From NCBI RefSeq assembly GCF_003574965.1, contig NZ_CP032317.1, forward strand, positions 2,976,001 through 3,040,000: DNA of 64,000 bases. Direction: 5' to 3'. A model generated the notes under the pieces. The model worked only from the letters and a program-made list of their open reading frames with translations. It was not told where the DNA came from and ran no database searches. Every line of letters begins with the position of its first letter. The stretch's first letter is position 1. Source of the stretch: Hymenobacter oligotrophus (lineage in GTDB: Bacteria; Bacteroidota; Bacteroidia; Cytophagales; Hymenobacteraceae). Both the position numbers and the translations under genes were made by a program. Positions 27,685 to 36,639 of this stretch are shown here, in pieces.

Positions 27685-27872
27685 TGAGCAATAGGAAAGT
27701 CTGTTACAAATCTTCTGGCTGCGAATCTAGTAAAATCACCCGCCGAGCTGGACTAGACATATAATACTCCAAATACAAATGCAAAAATTCCTCAGAAGGT
27801 ATGCTGAGGAGGTTCTATCGCAACAGTTCAAGTTATAATAAACGCCGTTTGGGATGACCCTTTGTTCAAAGC

Positions 27873-27892
27873 GTGTACCCCTACGCGTACCC
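27873..27892 (+). repeat. Right copy of the island-end 20-bp repeat
   Basis: GTGTACCCCTACGCGTACCC differs from 6784-6803 at a single base. It lies 44 bases inside attR. The same orientation at both ends fits arm-type integrase or accessory-protein binding sites. Confidence 0.7.
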
Positions 27893-27900
27893 TCAAAAGG

Positions 27901-27936
27901 AAAAAGAGCCGTTTTCGCATTGAAAACGGCTCTTTT
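27901..27936 (-). terminator. Replacement tRNA terminator carried by the island
   Basis: AAAAGAGCCGTTTTC pairs with GAAAACGGCTCTTTT around a 5-base loop and ends one base from the tRNA-derived repeat. On the minus strand it lies directly after tRNA-fMet, in the same position that the displaced hairpin at 6603-6639 would have had before integration. Confidence 0.85.
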
Positions 27937-27939
27937 AGG

Positions 27940-28012
<73 letters not shown>

Positions 28013-28025
28013 CTGTTTGGTGATG

Positions 28026-28033
28026 CAAAAGTA
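28026..28033 (-). promoter_or_regulatory. -7 element of the tRNA-fMet promoter
   Basis: The minus strand reads TACTTTTG, matching TAnnTTTG, 13 bases before the tRNA 5' end. CTG rather than TTG lies about 20 bases upstream. Confidence 0.6.
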
Positions 28034-28247
28034 GTAGCGTTTTTCGGATTTGCAGCATGCTGCGTTACGATTTGCGGTTTACAATCCGTTTAGCCCTGAC
28101 AATCAGACACAAATATTTTACCAAATTATTATCCGTGGTTCTCGATAAGGCAATGGGCTTTTCGGTTGAACACCCGATAACGACCCGGCGCGGGTAGCCA
28201 AGCAACCGATTTCTGCGTAAGGCTAAGCACACGCTAAGCACCTGCGC

Positions 28248-28436
28248 ATGAAACGTTTTGTTGCCTACACCTCGGCCGGCCTGCTGCTTGCCCTCTCCTT
28301 GCTGGCCTGCGACAGTCAGCAACGCGACATGGACCAAATATCCACCGAATCGCCTACTACCACCAACAGCACCAATCCCGAGGCTGACTCCGATACCAGC
28401 GTAGCACCCGAAGACACCGCCACCGTACGGCTTTAG
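28248..28436 (+). CDS. Small lipoprotein
   Basis: 62 residues: MKRF, a hydrophobic segment and the lipobox LLAC (C21), followed by a Ser/Thr/Asp/Glu-rich tail with no recognisable domain. It should be lipidated and anchored in the envelope. Its stop codon overlaps that of the convergent Omp85 gene: the four bases TTAG serve as TAG on plus and TAA on minus. Function unknown. Confidence 0.65.
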   Translation: MKRFVAYTSAGLLLALSLLACDSQQRDMDQISTESPTTTNSTNPEADSDTSVAPEDTATVRL

Positions 28437-30310
28437 AAGCGGCTGGTGATACCAAAATGGATTTTGGAAGCACCCAAGGAAAAGCGCTGGCTGTTGCTGC
28501 GCCCCACCGAGTACACAAACTGAAACAGGCCGGCGCCCGTTCGGAAGCTGAGGCCGGCACCTAGGCCGGTGGGCGCGTCCTCGCCTAGGTCGCCGGGCAA
28601 CGCGCGGCGCAGGTAGGCCTGGTCGGCAAACAGAAACACGTAGGCATCGGGCCCGGTAAATTGCCGCAGCTCCACGGTGCCTATGCCGTACTGCGCGGCA
28701 TAAAACTGCAGCTCGCTGAAACCGCGCAGCGTGGCCAAGCCACCTAGGCGGAACAGATCGTTGAGGAACAAGCGCCGGTTGAGCAGCGCCTCGCCGCGCA
28801 CGCGCCCCAGCAACACGCCCTGCTGGCCTATGCGCAAGTAGTATTCGGCCCGGCCGCTCAGGCTTACTTGGGTGGTGCGCAACGGCAAGCCCTCGTACAA
28901 CTCGGGGTTGACGTAGGCGTTGCGGCTGATGATTTTATTGCCCACTGCCGCCTGCCCTGTCAGGAGCAGGCCCTGCCGCGGAAACAGCAGATCATCGAGC
29001 GTGGAGCGGCTAAAATCGACGCCGTAGGCCGTGTAGCGCGAATCAATGTTTTCGGGCAAGGCCTGCAGCGTGGGCAAGTTGCGCCGCGGGTAAAGGCGCG
29101 AGCTGCGCTGCTCCACAAACACGCTAAAGCGCCCGGCTTTGGCCGCCGGGTAGCCTATTTGCAAGCGCGGCCGCAGCGTCAGGAAAGTGCTGTCTTGCTT
29201 GAACAGGTTGAAGCTGGCGGCCACATCCAAGGGCGAGCCGAAGAAGCTGGGGTGCTGGTACCCGACATCGAGCAGCTGGGAGGCCGTCCCGATTTTGCGC
29301 CACTGCAAGCCCAACTGCTTGCCGCCGCCGCCTAGGTTGCGCAGGTTCAGGGTAACGTCGCCGGTGAGCTGCACGCGCCGCTGCTCAGCCGTAGGGTTGG
29401 GATTGGGCAGCACACCCACAATGGCATCGAACTGGTTGGCGTTGCGGTCGTCGAGCAGTAGGTACACACGGGCCCGGCCGCGAGCGAAGCGCACCTCGGG
29501 CTCGGCTTTCAGCTGCACATAGGGCAACTGCCGCAGCAGGCGCACGGCCGCATCTACTCGTTGCTGGCTATAAGGTTGCCCGGGCAAAATCTGCAGGTAT
29601 TTGCTCAGGAAGCGCTTGCGCGTTTTGGTGTTGCCGATGATCTGCAACGAATCGAACTCCACCACTGGGCCGCGGTCGAGGGTAAGCCGCGCCGTAATGT
29701 CGGAGCCTTCGAGCTGTACCGAGTCGAGGCGAATTTGCGCAAACGGGAAGCCTTCGTTTTCGGCGTTTTCGAGCACGCGCTGCTGCAAGCGCGCCAGCTC
29801 GGTGGGCACCAGCGGTTGGCCTAGGTACAGCCGCTCCCGAAAGCCGGTGTGCGTTAGCACATCCTCCGTGAGGTTGCCCCGCTGCAGCCGCGCCCATCGA
29901 AACTGCTCGCCCACGTACAGGCGCACGGCCAGCGTATCGCCGCGCCACTGCATGGTGTCGGCCGAGGCGGTAAGGTAGGCATCGGCTTGCATAGCCAGCA
30001 GCAACTCGCGCACGCTCCGCATTGCCTCCAAGGTATCGGCGGCTGTGGCACGTACGCGGTACCGGCGCAGTACGATTTGGTCGGCTGCTTCGGTTTCGAT
30101 GCGCAGGTGTTTGGGCCGGGCAGGCGCTACACGCCGCTTGGCTTGCCCGACCGAATCGGGTTGGTTGGGGCGCGGCGGCAAGGGCGGCGCTTGGGTAGCG
30201 GGCAAGTTAGGCGCTGTTACCGGCGAGGTGGTTTGAGCCCATGCGCCTTCTGCCACTCCGAGCAGGAGCAGGCTAGCCAACCGCAAGAAGCGCACGAAGC
30301 TGGTATACAT
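28433..30310 (-). CDS. Omp85 family outer membrane protein (BamA/TamA-like)
   Basis: About 625 residues. I chose the ATG at 30310 (MYTSFVRF) leading into a signal peptide ending GAWAQ; the frame opens four codons earlier at a TTG. After a Pro-rich linker, residues about 60-320 contain POTRA-like repeats, clearest around VEFDSLQIIGNTKTRKRFLS and PYSQQRVDAAVRLLRQLPYV. The C-terminal half is a 16-strand-type barrel ending in Phe (FGITSRF), with the FSRSTLDDLLFPRQGLLLTG surface-antigen pattern. The family inserts or exports outer membrane proteins or lipids. It is shorter than BamA (about 800), so an accessory TamA-like role is more likely. Confidence 0.85.
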   Translation of the reverse strand: MYTSFVRFLRLASLLLLGVAEGAWAQTTSPVTAPNLPATQAPPLPPRPNQPDSVGQAKRRVAPARPKHLRIETEAADQIVLRRYRVRATAADTLEAMRSVRELLLAMQADAYLTASADTMQWRGDTLAVRLYVGEQFRWARLQRGNLTEDVLTHTGFRERLYLGQPLVPTELARLQQRVLENAENEGFPFAQIRLDSVQLEGSDITARLTLDRGPVVEFDSLQIIGNTKTRKRFLSKYLQILPGQPYSQQRVDAAVRLLRQLPYVQLKAEPEVRFARGRARVYLLLDDRNANQFDAIVGVLPNPNPTAEQRRVQLTGDVTLNLRNLGGGGKQLGLQWRKIGTASQLLDVGYQHPSFFGSPLDVAASFNLFKQDSTFLTLRPRLQIGYPAAKAGRFSVFVEQRSSRLYPRRNLPTLQALPENIDSRYTAYGVDFSRSTLDDLLFPRQGLLLTGQAAVGNKIISRNAYVNPELYEGLPLRTTQVSLSGRAEYYLRIGQQGVLLGRVRGEALLNRRLFLNDLFRLGGLATLRGFSELQFYAAQYGIGTVELRQFTGPDAYVFLFADQAYLRRALPGDLGEDAPTGLGAGLSFRTGAGLFQFVYSVGRSNSQRFSLGASKIHFGITSRF

Positions 30311-30483
30311 TTGCAGGCTCAAACGCAGCAGCGGCTGTTTTCATTTCCTGCCGCAACTTTTGGTTCGCCATTTACCTAGGTGGGTGTTTCCAGCAGCCAC
30401 TTTGGCACCGCCTTAGGCACTCGGCAAAGCGCGAACTCCAAAGTACGCGCTACTGTTGCACAATCTTAGCACATCCTTCTTTC

Positions 30484-31629
30484 GTGGCCGGACTCTACCT
30501 TCATATCCCGTTCTGCAAGCAGGCTTGCCACTACTGCGATTTCCATTTCAGCACCTCCCTAGGTCGGAAAGCGCAAGTGGTGCAGGCTTTGCTGCATGAG
30601 CTGGAGCTGCGCCGCGATTACCTAGGCGGTGCCGCCCTGAGCACTATTTACTTTGGCGGAGGCACGCCGTCGCTGCTTACCGAAGCCGAGCTGCTCACGC
30701 TCTTCGAAGCCATTTATAAACACTTCGACGTAGCCGCCGACGCCGAAATAACCCTCGAGGCCAACCCCGACGACCTCGGCACCGCCAAGCTGCGCGAGCT
30801 TGCGGCGTCGCCCGTCAACCGGCTCAGCATCGGGCTGCAGAGCTTTCACGAGCCGCACCTACGCCTCATGAACCGCGCCCATTCGGCCGAGGAGTCGCGC
30901 CGCTCGGTGCAGCTTGCCCAAGATGCCGGCCTCAGCAACATCAGCATCGACCTCATCTACGGCGTACCCGCCGCCGACCACAGCATTTGGCAGCACGATT
31001 TGCAGCAGGCCGTGGCCTTGGGCGTGCCTCACCTCTCCTGCTACGCCCTCACCATCGAGCCGCAAACCGTATTTGGCCGCCGGCTGAAAAAGGGCACCTT
31101 TCGCGGCGCCCCCGAGGAATTTGTGGCGCAGGAGTTTGAGATGCTGCTGACCGCCGCCCGCGAGGCCGGCTACGAGCAGTACGAAATCAGCAACTTTGCT
31201 AAGCCCGGCGGCCACTCGCGCCACAACTCCAGCTACTGGCAGGGTGTGCCCTACCTAGGCCTGGGCCCGAGCGCGCACTCTTTCGATGGGCGTAGCCGGC
31301 AGTACACAGTGCCCAGCAACACGCAGTACGTGCAGCAAGTGTTGGAGCATCACACCGTACCCGCCACCATCGAGCAGCTGTCGGCCACCGACCGCGCCAA
31401 CGAGTACCTCATGACGAGCCTGCGCACCGCCCAAGGCTGCAACCTGGCTCACCTGCGCAAGCACCTAGGCGTTGACTTGGCTACCGAACGAGCGGCGTAC
31501 TTGCAGCAGCTGCAGCACGATGGTTGGGCTACCATCGACAACGACACGCTGCGCCTTACCGACCGCGGCAAGCTGCTCGCCGACCAGATTACCCTCGAGC
31601 TGTTCTTGGAGGCGCCCGAAGAAGTGTAG
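30484..31629 (+). CDS. hemW: Radical SAM heme chaperone HemW
   Basis: 381 residues, GTG start. C11-x3-C15-x2-C18 (CKQACHYC) binds the radical SAM 4Fe-4S cluster. IYFGGGTPSLL and the SIGLQSF segment are typical of the HemN/HemW family, and the C-terminal winged-helix domain follows. Its length and the lack of the long N-terminal HemN extension fit HemW, which inserts heme into proteins, rather than true coproporphyrinogen dehydrogenase. A non-coding stretch of about 170 bases follows. Confidence 0.92.
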   Translation: MAGLYLHIPFCKQACHYCDFHFSTSLGRKAQVVQALLHELELRRDYLGGAALSTIYFGGGTPSLLTEAELLTLFEAIYKHFDVAADAEITLEANPDDLGTAKLRELAASPVNRLSIGLQSFHEPHLRLMNRAHSAEESRRSVQLAQDAGLSNISIDLIYGVPAADHSIWQHDLQQAVALGVPHLSCYALTIEPQTVFGRRLKKGTFRGAPEEFVAQEFEMLLTAAREAGYEQYEISNFAKPGGHSRHNSSYWQGVPYLGLGPSAHSFDGRSRQYTVPSNTQYVQQVLEHHTVPATIEQLSATDRANEYLMTSLRTAQGCNLAHLRKHLGVDLATERAAYLQQLQHDGWATIDNDTLRLTDRGKLLADQITLELFLEAPEEV

Positions 31630-31808
31630 CGTTATGTGGTCCGGCCTCAACCGCTGGGCTGAGCTATCCACTGCTACTACTTGAAGCTCAGCAATAAGCC
31701 GCTGTGCGCTGCAAAATTTCCGGTTGTCGATTCGGCAAAAAGCCAGCTTTTGCGTAAATCCAAGGGTAATTTGTCGTATACCCATCAACTCCGTACCCGC
31801 TTCCCCGC

Positions 31809-32249
31809 ATGCAACGCCTCATTGACGCCGTTGAATACGGTGCTGATTTCTTTGTGGAGGAAGTACAAGTGCGCGCCATTGTTTTCGACAACTCCGACGA
31901 CGTGACGCTGTGGGCTACCACCGTGTTCGATGGCCAAACGTACTTTTTTCACCTAGGGCTGCCGTTTGCGCAGCTCGATTTGCTGCTGCGCCAAGCCGGC
32001 GTGCGCTCCGGCGAGCTGCAAGAAGAAGTAGCCGATGCCTTGGCCACGGCGCCGCGGCCCTGCCTGCTCGAGTACACCGCCGAAGGCCACGAGCCCTTTG
32101 TGCTGCCCGAAATTGCCTTAAAACTCTCCTTCACGTACCCCGCCGACGAGGAAGAGTTTGAGGACGACGAAGACGAAGAAAGCGAAGAACGCTCGGCCGC
32201 CGACAACGTGTTTTACCTAGAGGGCATTTACCGCCGCTTGGATGTCTGA
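31809..32249 (+). CDS. Conserved hypothetical protein with acidic C-terminal segment
   Basis: 146 residues, no signal or membrane segment. The N-terminal two thirds look like a compact alpha/beta domain (VRAIVFDNSDDVTLWATTVF). Residues 113-129 are nearly all Asp/Glu, followed by NVFYLEGIYRRLDV at the end. No family was recognised. Its stop overlaps the following hydrolase start by 8 bases, so the two are translationally coupled. Confidence 0.7.
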   Translation: MQRLIDAVEYGADFFVEEVQVRAIVFDNSDDVTLWATTVFDGQTYFFHLGLPFAQLDLLLRQAGVRSGELQEEVADALATAPRPCLLEYTAEGHEPFVLPEIALKLSFTYPADEEEFEDDEDEESEERSAADNVFYLEGIYRRLDV

Positions 32250-32946
32250 TTTCGCCGCGTCGCAGCAACCAGCTTTGTACCTTATTCCCGGCCTAGGTGC
32301 CGACGAACGCATTTTTCAGCGGCTGCTTCCGCAGTTGCGTGGGCACGCAAAGGTATTGAACTGGATACCGCCCACCCATCCCGATGAGCCCTTGTCCGCC
32401 TATGCCGAGCGCATGGCCGAGGGAATTCCGCTCGATCAGCGCTGCTGGTTGGTGGGCGTGTCGTTTGGCGGCACCGTAGCGCTGGAAATTGCCCGGTTGC
32501 GTCCGTTGGCCTTGGTTGCCCTGATTTCGAGCATCCCCGGCGCCGATCAGCTTCCGCCGCTGCTGCGCGTTATTAGGGCCACGGGCGTACAGCACTGGGT
32601 GCCGCCGCAGCTTCTCAAACTGTTTCCGCGAGCCGGCAAATGGTACTTTGGCATTGGCGGTGGCTCCGAGTACCAGCTGTTCAAAGAAGTCTTGCGCGAC
32701 CAAGAGCCGCGCTACACCCGTTGGGCCATCCGCAGCCTACTGCGCTGGGATAGCCGCGACATCGGCCCGTGCGTGCAAATTCGCGGCACCCGCGACCGGG
32801 TCTTTCCGGCCGGCCCCGCCAAAGTCGAATACCTGATCGAAGGCGGCACGCACTTCATGGTTTACAGCCGCGCCGATGAGGTGGCGCGTATTCTAAACGA
32901 ACTGACGGCGGAGTTCACCGCTGAGCCACCCGTCGTGAACACCTAG
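32242..32946 (+). CDS. Alpha/beta hydrolase
   Basis: 234 residues. IPGLGADERIF forms the oxyanion region, GVSFGG the nucleophile elbow with its Ser, RGTRDRVFP carries the acid and GGTHFMV the catalytic His. It lacks a signal peptide and should be a cytoplasmic esterase or related hydrolase of unknown substrate. It lies between the coupled acidic-tail protein and a cyclase-family gene 11 bases downstream, likely one operon. Confidence 0.85.
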   Translation: MSDFAASQQPALYLIPGLGADERIFQRLLPQLRGHAKVLNWIPPTHPDEPLSAYAERMAEGIPLDQRCWLVGVSFGGTVALEIARLRPLALVALISSIPGADQLPPLLRVIRATGVQHWVPPQLLKLFPRAGKWYFGIGGGSEYQLFKEVLRDQEPRYTRWAIRSLLRWDSRDIGPCVQIRGTRDRVFPAGPAKVEYLIEGGTHFMVYSRADEVARILNELTAEFTAEPPVVNT

Positions 32947-32957
32947 CGCGTAATTAC

Positions 32958-33728
32958 ATGCTCTCCGCTTCCATTCAGTACGGCGGCCGCGCCTTCAACT
33001 ACAATCCGGCCGCCCCCATCAGCGTTGCGCTACCCTTGGCGCCTGGGTCCGAGCAGGTCAATTGTTTTTGGGCTGAGCCCGTACAAATCGACGTTATTCG
33101 AGTGGGCAGCTTTGTGGGCAGCGTAGCCGAAGGGGGCAGCACCAACTACAAGCGGGTGCACGTAACGCCCCACGGCAACGGCACGCATACCGAGTGCTTC
33201 GGCCACATCAGCCCCGACGCGGCTACGCTGCCGAGTTGCCTGCAGCAGTACCTGTTTGTTGCTTGGCTGATTTCGGTGGAACCGCGCCACCAACTTGATG
33301 GCGACTACGTGGTAGAACTCTTCGATGTGCAGCCGCTGCTGCAAGCTGCCCCGGTGCCGCCTCAAGCTCTGGTTATTCGCACCCTGCCCAACGACGAAGC
33401 CAAGCGCACTCGCCAGTACTCGGGCCAGAACCCACCGTACCTATCGGCCGAGCTGGCGCAGTATTTAGTCGGCCAAGGCATTGACCACCTGCTGCTCGAC
33501 CTGCCCAGCGTCGACCGAGAGCTGGACAACGGCGTGCTGGCCGCGCACCACATTTTCTGGCAGTACCCCGCCAACACCCGCCGCCAAGCCACTATCACCG
33601 AGCTCATCTTCGTGCCCAATGCCGTGCTCGATGGCTTATACTTACTCAACCTGCAGGTAACTGCCCTCGAGCTTGATGCCAGCCCTAGTAATCCGGTGCT
33701 TTATGCCCTTACCGAGGCCACAGGTTAG
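32958..33728 (+). CDS. Cyclase family protein (kynurenine formamidase-like)
   Basis: 256 residues. The motif HGNGTHTECFGH matches the HxGTHxD/E metal-binding signature of the cyclase/KynB family, and LLLDLPSVDRELDNG continues the fold. Members hydrolyse N-formylkynurenine or related amides using zinc. The residue after THT is Glu where many members have Asp, so the exact substrate is open. It follows the hydrolase gene by 11 bases. Confidence 0.82.
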   Translation: MLSASIQYGGRAFNYNPAAPISVALPLAPGSEQVNCFWAEPVQIDVIRVGSFVGSVAEGGSTNYKRVHVTPHGNGTHTECFGHISPDAATLPSCLQQYLFVAWLISVEPRHQLDGDYVVELFDVQPLLQAAPVPPQALVIRTLPNDEAKRTRQYSGQNPPYLSAELAQYLVGQGIDHLLLDLPSVDRELDNGVLAAHHIFWQYPANTRRQATITELIFVPNAVLDGLYLLNLQVTALELDASPSNPVLYALTEATG

Positions 33729-33743
33729 ACGCCCGCCCGAGGC

Positions 33744-34307
33744 TTAGCGCCAGCTTACCCTGAACCGCTTCAAGCCAGCTGAGCTATTTGCAGGCAATTT
33801 TTCGGGCGTAACCTGTACCCGCAGGGCACCGGCGGGCTTAAACTTTCGGGCCAGCCCCATTATAATGCCCGATTCGTAGTCGGGCGGGGCTGGGGTAAAG
33901 CACTCTACTTGTATCTCGTTCGGGCCGATGGGATGGCTGCGGTAGTAACCGATATTTCCGCCCTGAATGTTACACCGCAGTGCGGTATTCATGGACTCAA
34001 TGGCCTGGGGCAAAGTACGCAGGCCCGCGGGCCAAATGCATTGCTCCACTATGTGCAACCCGGCCGCGTACTGCGTTGAGCTACCGTACTCCTTGCCCAA
34101 ATCCGCCAGCACGTTCAGCCAAGCCCGAAGCGAGTACCACGCGTTTGCATCGGGGTTGGCCGGCAACCCGTGCTTTTTGAGCAGGTTTTGGGCCTGTTGC
34201 GGAATGCGAAACGCCTTAAGCACCACGCTTAACGTGGCCCCGTTTACCTGCGCATCGGCATCAACTACCAAATAATCTGCCGCCGCAGGACTTGCTAACG
34301 TAGTCAT
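33744..34307 (-). CDS. Conserved hypothetical protein
   Basis: 187 residues without signal or membrane segment. The helical N-terminal half (AWYSLRAWLNVLADLGKEYG) and beta-rich C-terminal half (NEIQVECFTPAPPDYESGII) vaguely resemble small sensor domains of the heme-NO-binding or V4R type, but no ligand residue can be assigned. It converges on the cyclase gene with 15 bases between the stops. A long hairpin lies 57 bases upstream. Confidence 0.7.
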   Translation of the reverse strand: MTTLASPAAADYLVVDADAQVNGATLSVVLKAFRIPQQAQNLLKKHGLPANPDANAWYSLRAWLNVLADLGKEYGSSTQYAAGLHIVEQCIWPAGLRTLPQAIESMNTALRCNIQGGNIGYYRSHPIGPNEIQVECFTPAPPDYESGIIMGLARKFKPAGALRVQVTPEKLPANSSAGLKRFRVSWR

Positions 34308-34363
34308 ACCACACAGTTTATCGTAAGGCAGGACATTAACTACCTAAACAGCAACGAAATGTT

Positions 34364-34425
34364 TTGTGGCGATGCCATTGGGGCGCGCAAGTTTCCACTT
34401 CGGCACCCCAATGGCATCGCCACAA
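34364..34425. repeat. Perfect 20-bp inverted repeat between two minus-strand genes
   Basis: Arms at 34364-34383 and 34406-34425 are exact reverse complements around a 22-base loop. It lies immediately after the rpmA terminator and before the hypothetical gene. It has no T-run of its own, so it may be a second terminator, a repeated palindromic element or an mRNA leader structure. Confidence 0.8.
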
Positions 34426-34429
34426 GCAT

Positions 34430-34459
34430 AAAAAGCCCACCTGTGCGGCGGGCTTTTTT
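34430..34459 (-). terminator. Terminator of the rplU-rpmA operon
   Basis: AAAAAGCCC pairs with GGGCTTTTT, 20 bases after the rpmA stop; the minus strand reads into the T-run. Confidence 0.85.
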
Positions 34460-34480
34460 GATGCTGATTGCAGCAGCTAC

Positions 34481-34753
34481 TTAAGCAGCTACCTCTTCGG
34501 CAGCCGGCACAACCGTTACGAACGAACGGTCTTTGCGGCCTTTGCGGAACTGAACCGTACCGTCAATCAGAGCGAACAAGGTGTGGTCTTTGCCAATACC
34601 TACGTTCTGACCGGGGTGGTGCTTGGTACCGCGCTGACGCACGATTACGTTGCCGGCAATGGCCAGCTGGCCGCCGTAAATTTTAACGCCGAGACGCTTC
34701 GAATGCGATTCGCGGCCGTTGTTGGAGCTACCTACGCCTTTCTTGTGAGCCAT
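34481..34753 (-). CDS. rpmA: 50S ribosomal protein bL27
   Basis: 90 residues beginning [20 protein letters not shown], the canonical bL27 N-terminus that reaches the peptidyl transferase centre, followed by [20 protein letters not shown]. Full length with a short Ala/Glu tail. It follows rplU by about 108 bases on the same strand, the usual L21-L27 pair. Confidence 0.98.
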   Translation of the reverse strand: MAHKKGVGSSNNGRESHSKRLGVKIYGGQLAIAGNVIVRQRGTKHHPGQNVGIGKDHTLFALIDGTVQFRKGRKDRSFVTVVPAAEEVAA

Positions 34754-34861
34754 TTTATTTGAGCTGTTAGCTATTAGCTATCGGCTATTAGCTGAGGTTC
34801 AGAGAAAAAGCCCGGTTGGGAAAGCAAGCCAACAGCTAAAAGCCATTAGCCAACAGCTTTC

Positions 34862-35170
34862 TTAGCCGATGCTGTTGATCATTACTTTCGTGTAGTCCTG
34901 GCGGTGCGTATTGAGCTTCTTGTAGCCCTTACGACGCTTCTTCTTGAACACGATTTGCTTATCGCCGCGAACGTGTGCGAGGATGGTGCCTTTTACTTTA
35001 ACGTCCGACAGGAAGGGGGCGCCTACACTCAGCGTGCCGTTATTGTCGGTCAGCAGTACATTGCCCAGTTCTACTTCGTCGCCGACGTTGCCGGCCAGTT
35101 TGTGGGCGTACACAAATTTATTGGCTTCGACCTTGGTCTGCTTGCCGGCTATGTCTACGATTGCGTACAT
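34862..35170 (-). CDS. rplU: 50S ribosomal protein bL21
   Basis: 102 residues: MYAIVDIAGKQTKVEANKFV at the N-terminus and KKKRRKGYKKLNTHRQDYT at the 23S-rRNA-binding end, both typical of bL21. First gene of the operon with rpmA, preceded by a good Bacteroidetes promoter. Confidence 0.98.
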   Translation of the reverse strand: MYAIVDIAGKQTKVEANKFVYAHKLAGNVGDEVELGNVLLTDNNGTLSVGAPFLSDVKVKGTILAHVRGDKQIVFKKKRRKGYKKLNTHRQDYTKVMINSIG

Positions 35171-35202
35171 CGGTTTTCCGCAGGTTTTCTGAAAATGGAA
35201 GG

Positions 35203-35233
35203 CAAAAGTACGAGTAACGTTTCACATAAGCAA
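35203..35233 (-). promoter_or_regulatory. Promoter of rplU-rpmA
   Basis: On the minus strand TTG (35231-35233) is followed after 20 bases by TACTTTTG (35203-35210), close to the TTTG-N19-21-TAnnTTTG consensus of Bacteroidetes. It lies about 33 bases before the rplU start. Confidence 0.75.
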
Positions 35234-35326
35234 GCCTAACTCACTAATCCTCTTTCACTCGCCCTAAAATCATTCCTTCGCACCAGCTCAACACTTCCGC
35301 GCACCGCGAGCACGCGATACAAAATA

Positions 35327-35367
35327 AGTGGATAACTTCTTTTGTCCACACACGAAATGTGGATAAC
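35327..35367 (+). promoter_or_regulatory. DnaA-box-like sites upstream of nrdB
   Basis: TGTGGATAAC at 35358-35367 is a perfect DnaA box (reverse of TTATCCACA) and AGTGGATAAC at 35327-35336 has one change. TTGTCCACA lies between in the other orientation. The same motif recurs before nrdA, so shared cell-cycle control of ribonucleotide reductase by DnaA is suggested. Confidence 0.6.
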
Positions 35368-35505
35368 TATTGCCCAAAGCATAGGATTCTCTCTATTGCT
35401 TTGGGTTTTTACAGGAAAGCAGGATGTATCGCGCCCTACACTGCTTAGCAAAAAATTAACAGACAAAAAAGCCAAACCGTACCTCGTCGGTCGGTTTAGC
35501 GGGAC

Positions 35506-35513
35506 TATCTTTG
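35506..35513 (+). promoter_or_regulatory. -7 element of the nrdB promoter
   Basis: TATCTTTG matches TAnnTTTG about 110 bases before nrdB. No clear -33 TTG is present, which is common for regulated promoters. No gene is seen in the 388-base gap between the rplU promoter region and nrdB. Confidence 0.5.
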
Positions 35514-35624
35514 GTCTTCGCCTAGGTCGAACAATTGCTTGCCCGTCGAGGTTGGCAGTTCAACCATTGGCCCGGCACCGGGCCGGCTTTTCCCTTGTCG
35601 TTTGCTCAACTGTTGCCCTAGCTC

Positions 35625-36587
35625 ATGGAACCGCTACTCGTTGAAAACCCCAACCGCTTCGTCCTCTTTCCCATTCAGAACGACGCTGTGTGGCAGATGT
35701 ACAAGAAAGCCGAGGCCTCGTTCTGGACGGCCGAGGAAATCGACTTGTCGCAGGATCAGAAAGATTGGGAAAACCTGAACGACGGCGAGCGGCACTTCAT
35801 TTCGCACGTGCTGGCCTTCTTCGCAGCCTCCGACGGCATCGTGAACGAAAACCTCGCCGTGAACTTCATGCAAGAGGTGCAGATGCCCGAGGCGCGCTGC
35901 TTCTACGGTTTTCAGGTGATGATGGAAAACATCCACTCGGAAACGTACTCGCTGCTGATCGACACATACATCAAAGACCCCAAGCAGAAGGATTACCTCT
36001 TCAACGCGCTGGAAACCGTACCGGCCGTGACCAAGAAGGGCCAGTGGGCCATCAAGTGGATTAACTCTGAGAACTTCACCGAGCGCCTGATTGCCTTTGC
36101 CGCTGTGGAAGGCATTTTCTTCTCGGGCTCGTTCTGCTCCATTTTCTGGCTGAAAAAGCGCGGTCTGATGCCGGGCCTTACCTTCTCGAACGAGCTCATC
36201 TCGCGCGACGAAGGCTTGCACTGCGACTTTGCCTGCCTGCTCTACGAGAAGTACCTGATAAACAAGCTGCCCGAGGCCCGCGTGCACGAAATCATCCGCG
36301 ACGCGGTAAGCATCGAGCAGGAGTTTGTAACCGACGCGCTGCCCGTAAACCTGATCGGCATGAACGCGCAGCTGATGTCGCAGTACATCGAGTTTGTAGC
36401 CGACCGCCTGCTGGTGGCCCTAGGTTACCGCAAGATTTACAACGCCACCAACCCCTTCGACTTCATGGAAATGATTTCGCTACAGGGCAAAACCAACTTC
36501 TTCGAGAAGCGTGTGGGCGAGTACCAAAAGGCCGGCGTGATGACCGACCGGGAGCAAAACGTTTTCTCCCTCGACGAGGATTTTTAA
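35625..36587 (+). CDS. nrdB: Class Ia ribonucleotide reductase, beta subunit
   Basis: 320 residues. Diiron ligands are in [19 protein letters not shown] and in [20 protein letters not shown], whose final Tyr fits the radical-bearing tyrosine, with later ligands around [13 protein letters not shown] and [10 protein letters not shown]. It supplies the radical for reduction of ribonucleotides by NrdA. The sequence is of the eukaryote-like class Ia type common in Bacteroidetes. It is separated from nrdA by about 3.8 kb with two unrelated genes between, but both carry similar DnaA-box-like sites upstream. Confidence 0.97.
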   Translation: MEPLLVENPNRFVLFPIQNDAVWQMYKKAEASFWTAEEIDLSQDQKDWENLNDGERHFISHVLAFFAASDGIVNENLAVNFMQEVQMPEARCFYGFQVMMENIHSETYSLLIDTYIKDPKQKDYLFNALETVPAVTKKGQWAIKWINSENFTERLIAFAAVEGIFFSGSFCSIFWLKKRGLMPGLTFSNELISRDEGLHCDFACLLYEKYLINKLPEARVHEIIRDAVSIEQEFVTDALPVNLIGMNAQLMSQYIEFVADRLLVALGYRKIYNATNPFDFMEMISLQGKTNFFEKRVGEYQKAGVMTDREQNVFSLDEDF

Positions 36588-36609
36588 TCGGTCACTTGCC
36601 GATTACCCC

Positions 36610-36639
36610 AAGCCCGGAGCAACCGCTCCGGGCTTTTTT
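36610..36639 (+). terminator. Terminator of nrdB
   Basis: AAGCCCGGAGC pairs with GCTCCGGGCTT around AACC, followed by a T-run, 23 bases after the stop. Confidence 0.9.

Noticed and set aside
34430-34459. A CRISPR array or tandem repeats anywhere in the window
   Set aside because: Only isolated hairpins are seen; no regularly spaced direct repeats with unique spacers.
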